A stretch of 64,000 nt of DNA from JADYZU01 sp964540965 (GTDB lineage Bacteria > Pseudomonadota > Alphaproteobacteria > Rhodobacterales > Rhodobacteraceae), in NCBI GenBank assembly GCA_964540965.1, contig CAZIOT010000009.1:95072-159071 (forward strand), read 5' to 3'. This document shows positions 29,738 through 38,702 of this stretch, piece after piece (position 1 is the first letter of the stretch; the number at the start of each line of letters is the position of its first letter). Below the pieces are notes generated by a model that saw only the letters and a list, made by a program, of their open reading frames with translations, ran no database searches and was not told the DNA's origin. Made by a program: the position numbers and the translations under genes.

Positions 29738-30942
29738 CCTTTCAGCAGCGCCTTGAGGTTGGTCGCCGGATCGACGACCAGCGCCGGATCGGGCGACCGT
29801 CCGGCCTCGATCAGGCGCTTGCCCACCATGTAGGCGCGGCTGTCGGACATGGCATCGACGGCGACCAGCCGGTCGCCGCAGTAATACCAGTGCGACAGCG
29901 CATCGCCCTCGCGGCGGACATGCACGGCATCGTGGCCGATGTTCAGCCCGGCGATCTGCAGGTGGCAATCATATTGGTCCGACCAGAACCACGGCGCCGG
30001 CACATAGGTCACATCGCGGCCCATGATGTTCAGCGCGGCCACTTCGGCCTGGTCGATGGCGTTGCCGACCGATTCCAGCCGGATGCGCTGGCCGTTGAAG
30101 GTCAGGCTGGCGCAATCGCCCGCCGCCCAGATATGCGGGTCCGAGGTGCGGGCGTGGTCGTCGGTCCAGATGCCATTGTCGATGGTCAGCCCGGCGGCCC
30201 CGGCCAGCGCGGTGTTCGGCGTGATGCCGACCCCGACCACCACCAGATCGGCGGGCAGGACGGTGCCATCGGCCAGATGAACGGCGCTGACATGCCCCTC
30301 GCCCTCAAGCCGGTCGACGCCCACGCCTTCGCGGATGGTCACGCCATGCGTCCCGTGCAGCGCGCGGAAGTAATCCGAGGTCGCAATCGCGGCAACCCGT
30401 TGCAGGATGCGCGGCGCGGCCTCGACCAGCGTCACCTCCATGCCCTTTTTCGCGCAGACCGCCGCGGCCTCGAGCCCGATATAGCCGCCGCCGATGATGA
30501 CGACGCGGCGCCCGGCGACCAGTTCGGGCGCCATGCGGTCGGCGTCCTTCAGGTCGCGCATGACCAGAACGCCGGGCAGATCGCCGCCGATGGCGGCGGG
30601 CAGGCGGCGCGGGGTCGATCCGGTGGTCAGCGCCAGCGCGTCATAGGCCAGCACCTCGCCCCCGACCAGCGTCACCGTGCGGGCGGCGGGGTCGATCCGT
30701 TCGACACGGGTGGACAGGCGCAGGTCGATGCCGTGATCGGCGTAAAAGGCGGCGGGGCGCAGGAACAGCCGTTCCAGCTCCATCTCGCCCAGCAGATAGG
30801 CCTTGGACAGCGGCGGGCGCTGGTAGGGCGGCACCGGTTCCTCGCCGATCAGGGTGATCTGTCCGTCGAACCCTTCGGCGCGCAGCTTGGCCACCAGGGC
30901 GCATCCGGCCTGCCCGGCGCCCACGACGACGACATGAGTCAT
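29734..30942 (-). CDS. FAD/NAD-dependent ferredoxin (rubredoxin) reductase family protein
   Basis: The 402-aa flavoprotein of the pyridine-nucleotide-disulfide class resembles ferredoxin or rhodocoxin reductases that deliver electrons from NAD(P)H to oxygenases. FAD motif VVVGAGQAG is at the N terminus, followed by PPYQRPPLSKAYL. The NAD site is VVIIGGGYIGLEAAA, the second FAD motif is IWAAGDCAS, and the C-terminal reductase domain has WFWSDQYDCHLQIAGL. There is no CxxxxC redox pair. No ferredoxin or oxygenase gene lies next to it, so the partner is unknown. It is translationally coupled to rsmD. Confidence 0.88.
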   Translation of the reverse strand: MTHVVVVGAGQAGCALVAKLRAEGFDGQITLIGEEPVPPYQRPPLSKAYLLGEMELERLFLRPAAFYADHGIDLRLSTRVERIDPAARTVTLVGGEVLAYDALALTTGSTPRRLPAAIGGDLPGVLVMRDLKDADRMAPELVAGRRVVIIGGGYIGLEAAAVCAKKGMEVTLVEAAPRILQRVAAIATSDYFRALHGTHGVTIREGVGVDRLEGEGHVSAVHLADGTVLPADLVVVGVGITPNTALAGAAGLTIDNGIWTDDHARTSDPHIWAAGDCASLTFNGQRIRLESVGNAIDQAEVAALNIMGRDVTYVPAPWFWSDQYDCHLQIAGLNIGHDAVHVRREGDALSHWYYCGDRLVAVDAMSDSRAYMVGKRLIEAGRSPDPALVVDPATNLKALLKG

Positions 30943-31027
30943 GTTTTTTCCCTCTCGCGGTGGCCTCATCCGGCGGCGCACCCTATATCCCACAGCATCG
31001 GACGCAATTACCAAAAAGGGGCGCGAC

Positions 31028-31516
31028 ATGACGATCGGAATCGGGGCAAGCCTGCCTGACGCGACATTCTTCCGGCTGGGGGCCAACGGCGTGGACCAGA
31101 TCAAGGCGGCGGATTTGTTCAGCGGCCGCAAGGTGGCGTTCTTTGGCCTGCCCGGCGCCTATACCGGCACCTGTTCGACGCTGCATGTGCCCTCGTTCAT
31201 CCGCGTGGCCGACGATCTGCGCGGCAAGGGCGTGGAGGAGATCGTCTGCATCGCCACCGACGGTCCGCATGTGATGGACGCCTGGGCCAAGGCGACCGGC
31301 GGCGACAAGGCCGGCATCACCTTCCTGTCCGATGCGACCGGCGAATTCACCAAGGGGCTTGGCGTCAGCTTTGACGCGCCGCCCATCGGGTTCTTCGGCC
31401 GGTCAAAGCGGTATTCGGCCTATGCGGTCGACGGCGTGGTGCAGCAATACAATGCCGAGCCCAACCCCGGCCAATGCGACATCTCGGCCGGCGAGACGCT
31501 GCGCGACCAGATCTGA
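31028..31516 (+). CDS. Peroxiredoxin, Prx5/AhpE-like (glutaredoxin-dependent type)
   Basis: The 162-aa cytoplasmic thiol peroxidase reduces hydrogen peroxide and alkyl peroxides. The peroxidatic cysteine is Cys49 in GLPGAYTGTCSTLHVPSF, the Prx5 version of PGAFTxxCS. Other cysteines lie in VCIATDG and GQCDIS. ATG 31028 is chosen over earlier in-frame codons because AAAGGGG precedes it and the protein then has family length. It is divergent from the ferredoxin-reductase-like gene, 85 nt apart, and convergent with smc. Confidence 0.92.
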   Translation: MTIGIGASLPDATFFRLGANGVDQIKAADLFSGRKVAFFGLPGAYTGTCSTLHVPSFIRVADDLRGKGVEEIVCIATDGPHVMDAWAKATGGDKAGITFLSDATGEFTKGLGVSFDAPPIGFFGRSKRYSAYAVDGVVQQYNAEPNPGQCDISAGETLRDQI

Positions 31517-31534
31517 GCCAGATCCGAAGTGGTG

Positions 31535-31555
31535 GGGCCCCGCCCGGCGGGGCCC
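31535..31555. terminator. GC-rich terminator-like hairpin between peroxiredoxin and smc
   Basis: A perfect 9-bp stem GGGCCCCGC / GCGGGGCCC with a CCG loop. Its last base is also the last base of the smc stop codon (TAG, minus strand). It serves two convergent genes; no T-run is visible on either strand, so its efficiency is unclear. Confidence 0.5.
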
Positions 31556-34500
31556 TATGCCACCAGCGCCTCGGCCCGGCGCAGGTCGACGCTGACCAAT
31601 TGGCTGACCCCCTGTTCGCCCATGGTGACGCCGAACAGGCGGTCCATCCGGCTCATCGTCACGGCGTGGTGGGTGATGACCAGAAAACGCGTGTCGGTCC
31701 GCCGCGTCATTTCGTCCATCAGGTCGCAAAAGCGGGTGACGTTGGAATCGTCCAGCGGCGCGTCCACCTCGTCCAGCACGCAGATCGGCGCCGGGTTGGC
31801 CAGAAAGACGGCAAAGATCAGCGCCAGTGCGGTCAGCGTCTGTTCGCCGCCCGACAGAAGCGAGAGGGTCGACAGTTTCTTGCCCGGCGGCTGGCACATG
31901 ATCTCAAGTCCGGCTTCCAGCGGGTCGTCGGATTCGACCAGTTCCAGCCGCGCCTCGCCACCGCCGAACAGATGCTTGAACAGCAGGGTGAAATTGCCGT
32001 TGACCTGTTCGAACGCGGTCAGCAGCCGTTCGCGCCCCTCGCGGTTGAGGCTGCCGATGCCGCCGCGCAGGGCGCGGATCGCGTCCTCGAGGTCGGATTT
32101 TTCCCGCACCAGATTGTCGTGATCGGTCTGCACCGCGCGGGCGTCATCCTCGGCGCGCAGGTTGACGGCGCCAAGCGCCTCGCGCCTGCGGCGCAAGAGG
32201 GCGGTTTCGGTTTCCAGCGCCTGGGCGTCGGGAATGGCGGCGGGGTCGGGCGCCAGCTCGGCGGCCAGAGCGGCGGGCGTGGTGTCAAGCGTCTCGGCGA
32301 TGCGCATCTCGGCCTCGCCTGTGGCAAGGGCTGCGGCGTCGCTCACCGCCTCGGCCCGCGCGCGCGCTTCGCGCGCCTCGCCGGCGGCGCGTTCGGCGGT
32401 GCGTTCGTCCGACTGCGCCTCGCGCAGGGCAGACTGCGCGGAGGCTAGGGCATCGGCGGCGCGGGCGCGGCGGGTTTCGGCGCGGTCGAGGAGATCGGCC
32501 AGGGTCGCCGCGCGCGCCGCGATTTCGGCCGGGGCGGCGCGGGCGGATTTCAGATCCGCGGCGGCGCGATCCTGCCGGGCGATCAGGTCGGCGCTGCGGG
32601 TGGCGGCGGTGGCGCGGCGGTCGGTCCATTGCGCGGTTTCCCGCGCGATGGCATCGGCGCGGCGCTGCCGCCCCTCGCCCTGCCGGCGCAGGTCGTCATG
32701 GGCCGACCGCCGCGCCAGCATCGCCTCGCGCGCGGTATCGACCTCGCGGCGGGCAAGGTCGAGCGCGGCGCGGGTGACGGCAAGATCGGGGAGGGCGGCC
32801 AGGGCGGCTTCGGCCTCGGCCAGCGCGGCGCGGGCGGTTCCGGCTTCCTCGGCATGGCGGGCCAGGGCATCGGCGGCGGCCTCGCGCCGGCCGTTGGCAA
32901 GGGTCAGGTCGGCCTCGGCGCGCGACAGCCGGCGCTGCGCCTCGGTCAGCAGGCGGTCGGCGTCGCGGCGGGCGGTGCGCGCCTTGCCATCGGCTTCGGC
33001 CAGCGCGGCAAGGCGTTTCGACAGTTGGTCATGGGCCAGGGCGGCGCCTTCGGCGCGCGCTTGGGCGTCCTCAAGGTCGCGCTTCAGTTCGACCAGCCGG
33101 TTCAGTTGCTGCAGGCGCAGCGCGGCGGTCGAGGGCGCATCGGCGGCGCTGACGCGGTAGCCGTCCCAGCGCCAGAGGTCGCCGTCGCGGCTGACCAGCC
33201 GCTGGCCGGGGCGCAGCAGCGCCTGCAGCGCATCGCCCTGATGGGCGTCCACGACGCCGACCTGCGCCAGCCGCCGTGCCAGCACGGCGGGCGCCTGCAC
33301 CTGCGCCGCAAGCGGCGCGGCGCTGGCGGGCAGCGGCGGCGCGTCGGCATAGGGATCCAGCGGCGCCCAGCCGGTGCGGCCCGGCGCCGGATCGGCGGGG
33401 GCGCGCAGATCCTCGGCCAGGGCGGCGCCAAGCGCCTTTTCGTACCCCGGCGCGACCGAGAGCAGGTCCAGCACCTGCCCGCCGGTCCTGGTGTCGCGTT
33501 CGACCAGCCGCGCCAGCGCGGCGACTTCGGCGCGCAGCGCCGCGGCCTCTCCTTCGGCGGCGGACCGGGCGGCGCGGGCATCCGATTCGCGGCCCTGCGT
33601 CTCGGACCGGGCGGCCTCGGCCTCGGCCAGAACCTGTTCGGCGCTGGCGGCGGTGTTGGCGGCCATGGCTTCGGCGGCGCGTGCGGCGTCCAGTTCCCCG
33701 GCGGCGCGGTCCAGGGCGGCGGCGGCCTCGGCGCCGGCGGTGCCGGCGCGGGCCGCCTCGGCTTCGGCCCGTGTCAGGGCGCGGCGCTGATCCTCGGACA
33801 GGCGCTGCGCGGTCTGGTGGCGGGCGGACAGCCGGGCGGAATCCTCGGTCTGCCTGGCGTGGTCGGCCTCGACAGCGGCCAGGGCAGCCGCCGCCTCGCG
33901 CGCGGCCTCGGCCGCGAGGGCGAGGCGGCTGTCGTGACCCTCGGCGGCGCGGGCCAGATCCGCGGCCTCGCGCGAAAGGCGGGCAAGCGTGTCGTCGGCA
34001 TCGCGGTTCAGCGCCGATTCGCGGTCGGCATCGGCCTGCATCTGGGCGATCTGGCCGACAAGCGCGGCAATCCGCGCCTCGGCCTGCCGCGCCTCCTCGG
34101 CCAGCCCGGCCTGTTCGATGCGCAGCCGGTTCAGGACGGCACCGGCGATCGCCTCCTCCTCGTGCAGGGGGGGAAGCGCGGCCTCGGCCGCGCCGCGGGC
34201 CGCGACCGCCGCCACGGCGGCGGATTCGGCCCGCGCGGCCGCCACCGCCCGCTCCTGCAGGGCGGATGCGGCCGCGACCGCCGCCACCCGCGCCTCGTCC
34301 CAGCGCCGCCACAGCAGCAGCCCTTCGGCCCGGCGCAGCGCCGTGCCGATCTCGCGATAGCGGGCCGCGGCCTGCGCCTGCCGCGCCAGTTGCGCCAATT
34401 GCCCGGCCAGTTGTTCGATCACGTCATCGACACGGCTCAGGTTCTGTTCGGCGCCCTTCAGCTTGAGTTCGGCTTCGTGCCGGCGCTGGTAAAGCCCGGC

Positions 34501-35010
34501 GATTCCCGCCGCTTCTTCAAGGATGCGGCGCCGCGCCGTAGGCCGGGCGTTGATCAGCTCGGCAATCTGCCCCTGCCGCACCAGCGCCGGCGAATGCGCC
34601 CCGGTCGAGGCATCGGCGAACAGCATCTGCACGTCGCGGGCGCGCACTTCCTTGCCCTGCACGCGATAGGCCGAACCGGCATCGCGGGTGATGCGGCGGG
34701 TGATTTCCAGCGCGTCGGAATCGTTGAAGGCGGCCGGCGCCAGCCTTTCGGAATTGTCGATGGTCAGCGCGACTTCGGCATAGTTGCGGGCCGGCCGGGT
34801 GGCGGCGCCGGCAAAGATCACGTCCTCCATCCCGTCGCCGCGCATGGCCGTGGGGCGGTTTTCCCCCATCACCCAGCGCATCGCCTCGAGCAAGTTCGAC
34901 TTGCCGCAGCCGTTCGGCCCGACGATGCCGGTCAGCCCCTCGGCGATGACCAGATCGGTCGGGTCGACAAAGCTCTTGAAGCCGTTGAGCCGAAGCCGGG
35001 TGAAGCGCAT
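31555..35010 (-). CDS. smc: Chromosome segregation protein SMC
   Basis: The 1151-aa condensin ATPase compacts and helps segregate the chromosome together with ScpA and ScpB, which are not in this window. The N-terminal head has Walker A GPNGCGKSN (residues 31-39) and GENRPTAMRGDGMEDVIFAG. Two long Ala/Arg/Glu-rich coiled coils flank a hinge around residues 500-640. The C-terminal head has signature LSLLSGGEQTLTALAL and Walker B CVLDEVDAPLDDSN. The length is typical for bacterial SMC. The coiled-coil coding sequence is exceptionally rich in GCG/GCC codons, which creates long spurious open frames on the other strand. Confidence 0.97.
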   Translation of the reverse strand: MRFTRLRLNGFKSFVDPTDLVIAEGLTGIVGPNGCGKSNLLEAMRWVMGENRPTAMRGDGMEDVIFAGAATRPARNYAEVALTIDNSERLAPAAFNDSDALEITRRITRDAGSAYRVQGKEVRARDVQMLFADASTGAHSPALVRQGQIAELINARPTARRRILEEAAGIAGLYQRRHEAELKLKGAEQNLSRVDDVIEQLAGQLAQLARQAQAAARYREIGTALRRAEGLLLWRRWDEARVAAVAAASALQERAVAAARAESAAVAAVAARGAAEAALPPLHEEEAIAGAVLNRLRIEQAGLAEEARQAEARIAALVGQIAQMQADADRESALNRDADDTLARLSREAADLARAAEGHDSRLALAAEAAREAAAALAAVEADHARQTEDSARLSARHQTAQRLSEDQRRALTRAEAEAARAGTAGAEAAAALDRAAGELDAARAAEAMAANTAASAEQVLAEAEAARSETQGRESDARAARSAAEGEAAALRAEVAALARLVERDTRTGGQVLDLLSVAPGYEKALGAALAEDLRAPADPAPGRTGWAPLDPYADAPPLPASAAPLAAQVQAPAVLARRLAQVGVVDAHQGDALQALLRPGQRLVSRDGDLWRWDGYRVSAADAPSTAALRLQQLNRLVELKRDLEDAQARAEGAALAHDQLSKRLAALAEADGKARTARRDADRLLTEAQRRLSRAEADLTLANGRREAAADALARHAEEAGTARAALAEAEAALAALPDLAVTRAALDLARREVDTAREAMLARRSAHDDLRRQGEGRQRRADAIARETAQWTDRRATAATRSADLIARQDRAAADLKSARAAPAEIAARAATLADLLDRAETRRARAADALASAQSALREAQSDERTAERAAGEAREARARAEAVSDAAALATGEAEMRIAETLDTTPAALAAELAPDPAAIPDAQALETETALLRRRREALGAVNLRAEDDARAVQTDHDNLVREKSDLEDAIRALRGGIGSLNREGRERLLTAFEQVNGNFTLLFKHLFGGGEARLELVESDDPLEAGLEIMCQPPGKKLSTLSLLSGGEQTLTALALIFAVFLANPAPICVLDEVDAPLDDSNVTRFCDLMDEMTRRTDTRFLVITHHAVTMSRMDRLFGVTMGEQGVSQLVSVDLRRAEALVA

Positions 35011-35171
35011 CCTGTCCTGCCGATTCCGTCCGGCGGCAAGAATGGCGGAGCGGCCCGCCCGACGTCAACGACCCTTGGCGGTCACCGGCGGGTTATCCCC
35101 AAGATGTTGCGTCCGGCCGGCAGGTGACGTTAGGGCAATTTTCCGCCGACGGCGCCACCTCAGCGGCAGAG

Positions 35172-35186
35172 TTAAGCTTTCGTTAA
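35172..35186. promoter_or_regulatory. Candidate CtrA-binding site
   Basis: TTAA, a 7-nt spacer (GCTTTCG) and TTAA, followed by T, matches the CtrA full-site consensus TTAA-N7-TTAAC except for the last base. Such AT-rich spaced motifs are rare by chance in this GC-rich sequence. It lies about 67 nt upstream of the receiver-domain gene and 160 nt upstream of smc on the other side, so either could be the target. Confidence 0.5.
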
Positions 35187-35252
35187 TACCTGAGGCACAG
35201 GATCTGCTTTCATGGCTGAGGCGCGTTCGATTGTGTTTTTCGGGTGTATTGG

Positions 35253-35624
35253 ATGGATCAAATGCAGGTTCTGATCGTGGAAAGCACGCCGGATCTTGCC
35301 GTGCTCTGGGCGCGGCATCTTGGGCGGCAGGGCATGGACGTGGCGATTGCCGCGGACGCCGACACGGCGGTATCGCTGATCGCGGCAAGGCCCTTTGACG
35401 TCATCATCCTCGACCTGGTGCTGGCCGAGGGATCGGCGCTGGCCGTCGCCGACGTCGCCCAGTTCCGCCAGCCCGACACCAGCGTGATCTTCGTCACCGA
35501 CACCACCTTCTTCTCGGACGGGTCGATCTTCTCGATCATGCCGAATGCCCGTGCCTTCCTGACCACCCGGACCCCGCCCGACGATCTGGCGGCCATGGTC
35601 GAACATTACGGCGGCGCACTGTGA
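35253..35624 (+). CDS. Stand-alone response-regulator receiver-like protein, degenerate active site
   Basis: The 123-aa protein is a single CheY-like receiver domain with no output domain. The phosphoacceptor Asp54 is present in DVIILDLVLAEG. The N-terminal acidic pocket, normally two acidic residues, reads VES, keeping one acid (Glu10). The conserved Lys near the end is replaced in ARAFLTTRTPPDD. This suggests altered phosphorylation chemistry or a phosphorylation-independent role. The start is uncertain: GTG 35244, ATG 35253 or ATG 35262 are all in frame, with no strong ribosome site. It lies downstream of a CtrA-like site. The next gene is convergent, with a 2-nt gap. Confidence 0.78.
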   Translation: MDQMQVLIVESTPDLAVLWARHLGRQGMDVAIAADADTAVSLIAARPFDVIILDLVLAEGSALAVADVAQFRQPDTSVIFVTDTTFFSDGSIFSIMPNARAFLTTRTPPDDLAAMVEHYGGAL

Positions 35625-35626
35625 TG

Positions 35627-36190
35627 CTAGGCGGGGCAGCGGGCAAGGAATTCCGCCGGCCCGACCTCGGGCAGGAAAACAAGGATGTCGGGCGAGGGGT
35701 GGAACAGCCGCACCCGGCCCTGACTGCCATCCGCCACGAATATTCCGTGCGGCAGGCGCGACTCGTCGGTCATGCCCAGGCGCTCCAGCCAGGAGGTGGT
35801 ATCGCGACTGCGCTGGAACAGGTTCCATCCGGCGTAATCGTGGCGGATCGTCAGGCGCGGCGCATCTTCCCGCACCGGCGTTGCGGTCAGGTCGAAACTC
35901 CAGGGCGAGGTCGGGGTCAGCACCCAGACCAGCGGCCGGCAATGTTCGGCCAGCAGCGAATCGTCATAGGCGCCGGTGCCGCCGGCAAGCTGGCCGATCT
36001 GGGTCCAGTTGCCGGCAAGGGCGGGAATCATCGCCGAGACGGCAGCGGCGGCGGTCGCCAGGTCCATCTCTGCCGCGGCATCGACACCGCTGAATCGGGC
36101 AAAGGCATCGGCGTATTGTGCCGAGATGCCCTGTGCGCCGGCAGGTGGGGCAAGGGCGAGAAGGGCGAGGAAAGCAAGGGATCTGTGCAT
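35627..36190 (-). CDS. Hypothetical periplasmic protein
   Basis: The 187-aa protein has a clear Sec signal peptide (MHRSLAFLALLALAPPAGA) and a mature domain I do not recognise. Features are an Ala-rich helix (AAAEMDLATAAAAVSAMI), a Trp-rich segment (VLTPTSPWSFDLTAT, DYAGWNLFQRS) and two cysteines (EHCRPL and the near-terminal ARCPA), which could form a disulfide. The latter half (HGIFVADGSQGRVRLFHPSPD) looks beta-rich. Its 3' end nearly abuts the receiver gene. It is divergent from the small unknown gene at 36366. Confidence 0.7.
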   Translation of the reverse strand: MHRSLAFLALLALAPPAGAQGISAQYADAFARFSGVDAAAEMDLATAAAAVSAMIPALAGNWTQIGQLAGGTGAYDDSLLAEHCRPLVWVLTPTSPWSFDLTATPVREDAPRLTIRHDYAGWNLFQRSRDTTSWLERLGMTDESRLPHGIFVADGSQGRVRLFHPSPDILVFLPEVGPAEFLARCPA

Positions 36191-36365
36191 GGTCTGACCG
36201 GAAAATGAAAGGGGTGAATGACCCTATCTGGGGCCGGCACTGCCCGGCTTGTCAAGCGGTGGGGGGCACTGTGTCCGCCACGCACAAGCTGCGCCGCAGC
36301 GTGGAACTATCCTTGTTTTTCCACCGCATCGCCCCAATTATCCAGGTGGGTGCGGGGAGATTCAC

Positions 36366-36719
36366 ATGTCCGATTTTCTGCCCGAGGCGGTGCGAAAGGG
36401 GCTCGAGGATGCGCGACTGGCCATGCTGCGCCGGTCGAGCAAGCTGTGCATTCATGACGGCGACCGCATCCACCGCATCCTGCGGCTGTGGGACGGCGGA
36501 TTCTCGCTGTCGGCCAAGGACGCGCCGCATCTGCGCGGCTTTGTCGACCTCTATGACGGGCCGCGGCATATCTACCAATGCCTTGTCGTCGCCAGCCACG
36601 ACGAGAACGGCGAGCGGCTGTTCGAGTTCAAGTGGAATACCGCGGTGAACGACCGCCCGCCGGTCGATTTCGTGCGCGAGACCGAGGCGCCGGCGGCGCT
36701 GATTCCAAGACTGTTCTAG
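36366..36719 (+). CDS. Small conserved hypothetical protein
   Basis: The 117-aa protein begins MSDFLPEAVRKGLEDARLA, with GGGGAGA 6 nt upstream of ATG 36366; the open frame upstream contains no credible start. It is soluble, with an N-terminal helix, a basic segment (AMLRRSSKLCIHDG) and a beta-rich centre (FSLSAKDAPHLRGFVDLYD, YQCLVVASHDENGERLFEFK). I do not recognise a characterised family. It ends by sharing the palindrome CTAG with the convergent next gene, so each strand reads its own TAG from the same four bases. Confidence 0.75.
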   Translation: MSDFLPEAVRKGLEDARLAMLRRSSKLCIHDGDRIHRILRLWDGGFSLSAKDAPHLRGFVDLYDGPRHIYQCLVVASHDENGERLFEFKWNTAVNDRPPVDFVRETEAPAALIPRLF

Positions 36720-37432
36720 GCAGGTCCGGAACCCGCCGGCTGAACCGGCCGGACCTCGGCCAGAATCGGCAGATGGTCCGAGGCAAAGGGCGCGCGGCCG
36801 CGCGGCAGGTCGATCAGGCTGACCGACAGGTCATCGGTATGGGCCATGCGGTCCAGTGGCGCGCGGGCCAGCCGGGCGGGATAGGTGCCGCGCGGCGTGA
36901 CGAGCGTGAAATGCCGCGCGATCCGCCCCAGCCCGACCTTGCGCGACCATTCGTTGAAATCGCCGGTGATGACCGTCGGCAGCGGCTCGAGCCGGTCAAG
37001 CGCGGTGCGGACCTGATCGAACTGCAGCCGGCGCGAGCGGCGCAACAGGCCGAAATGCGCCGCGACCAGCCGCAGCGGAAATGCCCCGGCGATGTCGGCG
37101 ATCACCGCCCCGCGCGGTTCCAGCCCCGGCAGGTCGACCCGCTCGACCGAGGCCAGGGCCAGCCCCGGCCGGGCCAGGATGGCGTTGCCGTGCCAGCCAA
37201 GGCTGACCTCGTTGGCGCCGACGCCAAGGGCGTCCATCCCGGTGATGTCGCGGATCAGACTGCGGGGCAGGGCGGTGGGGCGGGCGCCCATGCGGAAATC
37301 GGCCTCTTGCAGGGCGATCAGGTCGGGTGCCATGGCGGCGATCGCCGACAGCACCCTTTCGGCATCACGCCGCAGGTCCGATCCGAGTCCGGCGCGGATG
37401 TTCCAGCTTGCCAGCCGCAGGGCCGGGTCCAC
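36716..37432 (-). CDS. Endonuclease/exonuclease/phosphatase (EEP) family hydrolase
   Basis: The 238-aa metal-dependent hydrolase has EEP-fold motifs LASWNIRAGLG, LIALQEADFR (metal-binding Glu), LVAAHFGLLRRS, TVITGDFNEW and FASDHLPILAEV (catalytic Asp-His). Such enzymes act on nucleic acids, phosphoinositides or other phosphodiesters; the substrate here is unknown. The GTG start at 37432 is 2 nt after the stop of the upstream MalY-like gene; a longer frame extends into that gene but is not homologous. No signal peptide is visible. Confidence 0.85.
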   Translation of the reverse strand: MDPALRLASWNIRAGLGSDLRRDAERVLSAIAAMAPDLIALQEADFRMGARPTALPRSLIRDITGMDALGVGANEVSLGWHGNAILARPGLALASVERVDLPGLEPRGAVIADIAGAFPLRLVAAHFGLLRRSRRLQFDQVRTALDRLEPLPTVITGDFNEWSRKVGLGRIARHFTLVTPRGTYPARLARAPLDRMAHTDDLSVSLIDLPRGRAPFASDHLPILAEVRPVQPAGSGPA

Positions 37433-37433
37433 C

Positions 37434-38603
37434 TTACTGCAAATCCCCGAAGGCGGCCTGCAGGCGCGCGACCGCCTGTTCCACCCGCGCCCGCGGCGTG
37501 GCCAGGTTGAAGCGGACAAAGCCGCTGCCGCCCAGGCCAAAGCTTTCGCCGGCATTCACCGCGATCCGCGCCTCTTGCCCGATGCGGCGCGCGATTTCGG
37601 CGGGGTCCATGCCGGTGCCGGTGAAATCGACCCAGGCAAGATAGGTCGCCTCGAGCGGCATCGACCGCACGCCGGGAATCGCATTGACCCCGGCGTCAAA
37701 GACCTGCCGGTTGCCGTCGACATAGGCGACCAGATCATCGACCCAGGCGGCGCCTTCGGGCGAATAGGCCGCCGTCGCCATGTTCATGCCGAAGGAATTG
37801 GGCGAGATCCCAAGCGCCGCCATGCGGCCGGCAAAGGTCGCGCGCAGCGCCGGGTCGGGAATGATGACATTGCCGGTATGGGCGCCGGCGATGTTGAAGG
37901 TCTTGGTCGTCGCCGTCATCATGACCAGCCGGTCGGCGATGCCGGGGATCAGCGCCATCGGCAGGTGCTTGTGCCCCGGCAGCACGAGGTCGTGGTGGAT
38001 CTCGTCCGAGATCAGGATCAGGTCGTGCCGGCGGGCGAAATCGGCGACCCCTTCGAGTTCGGCGCGGGTCCACACCCTGCCGCCGGGATTGTGCGGCGAA
38101 CACAGGATCAGCATCCGCTCGCGCCCGGTCATCTGCGCGTCCCAGGTGGTGAAATCCATTTCATAGCGGCCGCCGGCATTCAGCAGCGGGCATTCCACCA
38201 CCTCGCGCCCGGCGGCGCGGATGATGCGGGCGAAGGCGTGATAGACCGGGGTCATCAGCACCACGCCGTCGCCGGGCCGGGTAAAGGCGTCGATGCAAAG
38301 TGCTGTGCCGTTGACAAGACCATGGGTGGTAAAGACCTGATCGGGTTCGACATCCCAGCCGTGCCGCGTGGCCATCCACCAGCGCAGGGCGGCAAGAAAG
38401 GCGCTCTCATCGCCGAAATAGCCGTAGATGCCATGCGCCGCCATGCGCTCGACTGCCTGCTGCACCACGGCGGGGGGGCGGAAATCCATGTCGGCGACCC
38501 ACATCGCCAGCCCGTCCGCCGGGCTGACGCCGCTGAAGCTCTCCATCATGTCCCATTTGGCGCAATGGGTGCCGCGGCGGTCGATCTCTTCGTCAAAGCT
38601 CAT
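37434..38603 (-). CDS. PLP-dependent C-S lyase / aminotransferase, MalY-PatB type
   Basis: The 389-aa class I/II aminotransferase-fold protein probably cleaves cystathionine or other cysteine S-conjugates to pyruvate, ammonia and a thiol. The PLP-binding Lys lies in TATTKTFNIAGAHTGN. Other conserved blocks are LAMWVADMDFRPP, GIYGYFGD, CSPHNPGGRVW and ISDEIHHDLVLPG. ATG 38603 is supported by GGAGAG 5 nt upstream. The EEP hydrolase follows after 1 nt, so they are co-transcribed. MalY-type proteins can have regulatory side roles, but no maltose genes are nearby. Confidence 0.9.
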   Translation of the reverse strand: MSFDEEIDRRGTHCAKWDMMESFSGVSPADGLAMWVADMDFRPPAVVQQAVERMAAHGIYGYFGDESAFLAALRWWMATRHGWDVEPDQVFTTHGLVNGTALCIDAFTRPGDGVVLMTPVYHAFARIIRAAGREVVECPLLNAGGRYEMDFTTWDAQMTGRERMLILCSPHNPGGRVWTRAELEGVADFARRHDLILISDEIHHDLVLPGHKHLPMALIPGIADRLVMMTATTKTFNIAGAHTGNVIIPDPALRATFAGRMAALGISPNSFGMNMATAAYSPEGAAWVDDLVAYVDGNRQVFDAGVNAIPGVRSMPLEATYLAWVDFTGTGMDPAEIARRIGQEARIAVNAGESFGLGGSGFVRFNLATPRARVEQAVARLQAAFGDLQ

Positions 38604-38702
38604 GGGACTCTCCTTTGGCGCCAGCTTGCCCCTTGCCGCGGCAGGCGCAAGGGGGGCCATGGCCGTTGCGCCGCAGCGGCCCTTGGCCTATCTCACGCGA
38701 TC

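Noticed and set aside
32629..35127. An 832-codon Gly/Gln/Arg-rich frame antisense to smc
   Set aside because: It mirrors the Ala/Glu/Arg-rich coiled coil of SMC; composition is low-complexity and no motif is present.
37092..38702. N-terminal extension of the first deformylase over the MalY and EEP genes
   Set aside because: The extension is antisense to two real genes. The deformylase is complete from ATG 38703, with a normal N terminus.
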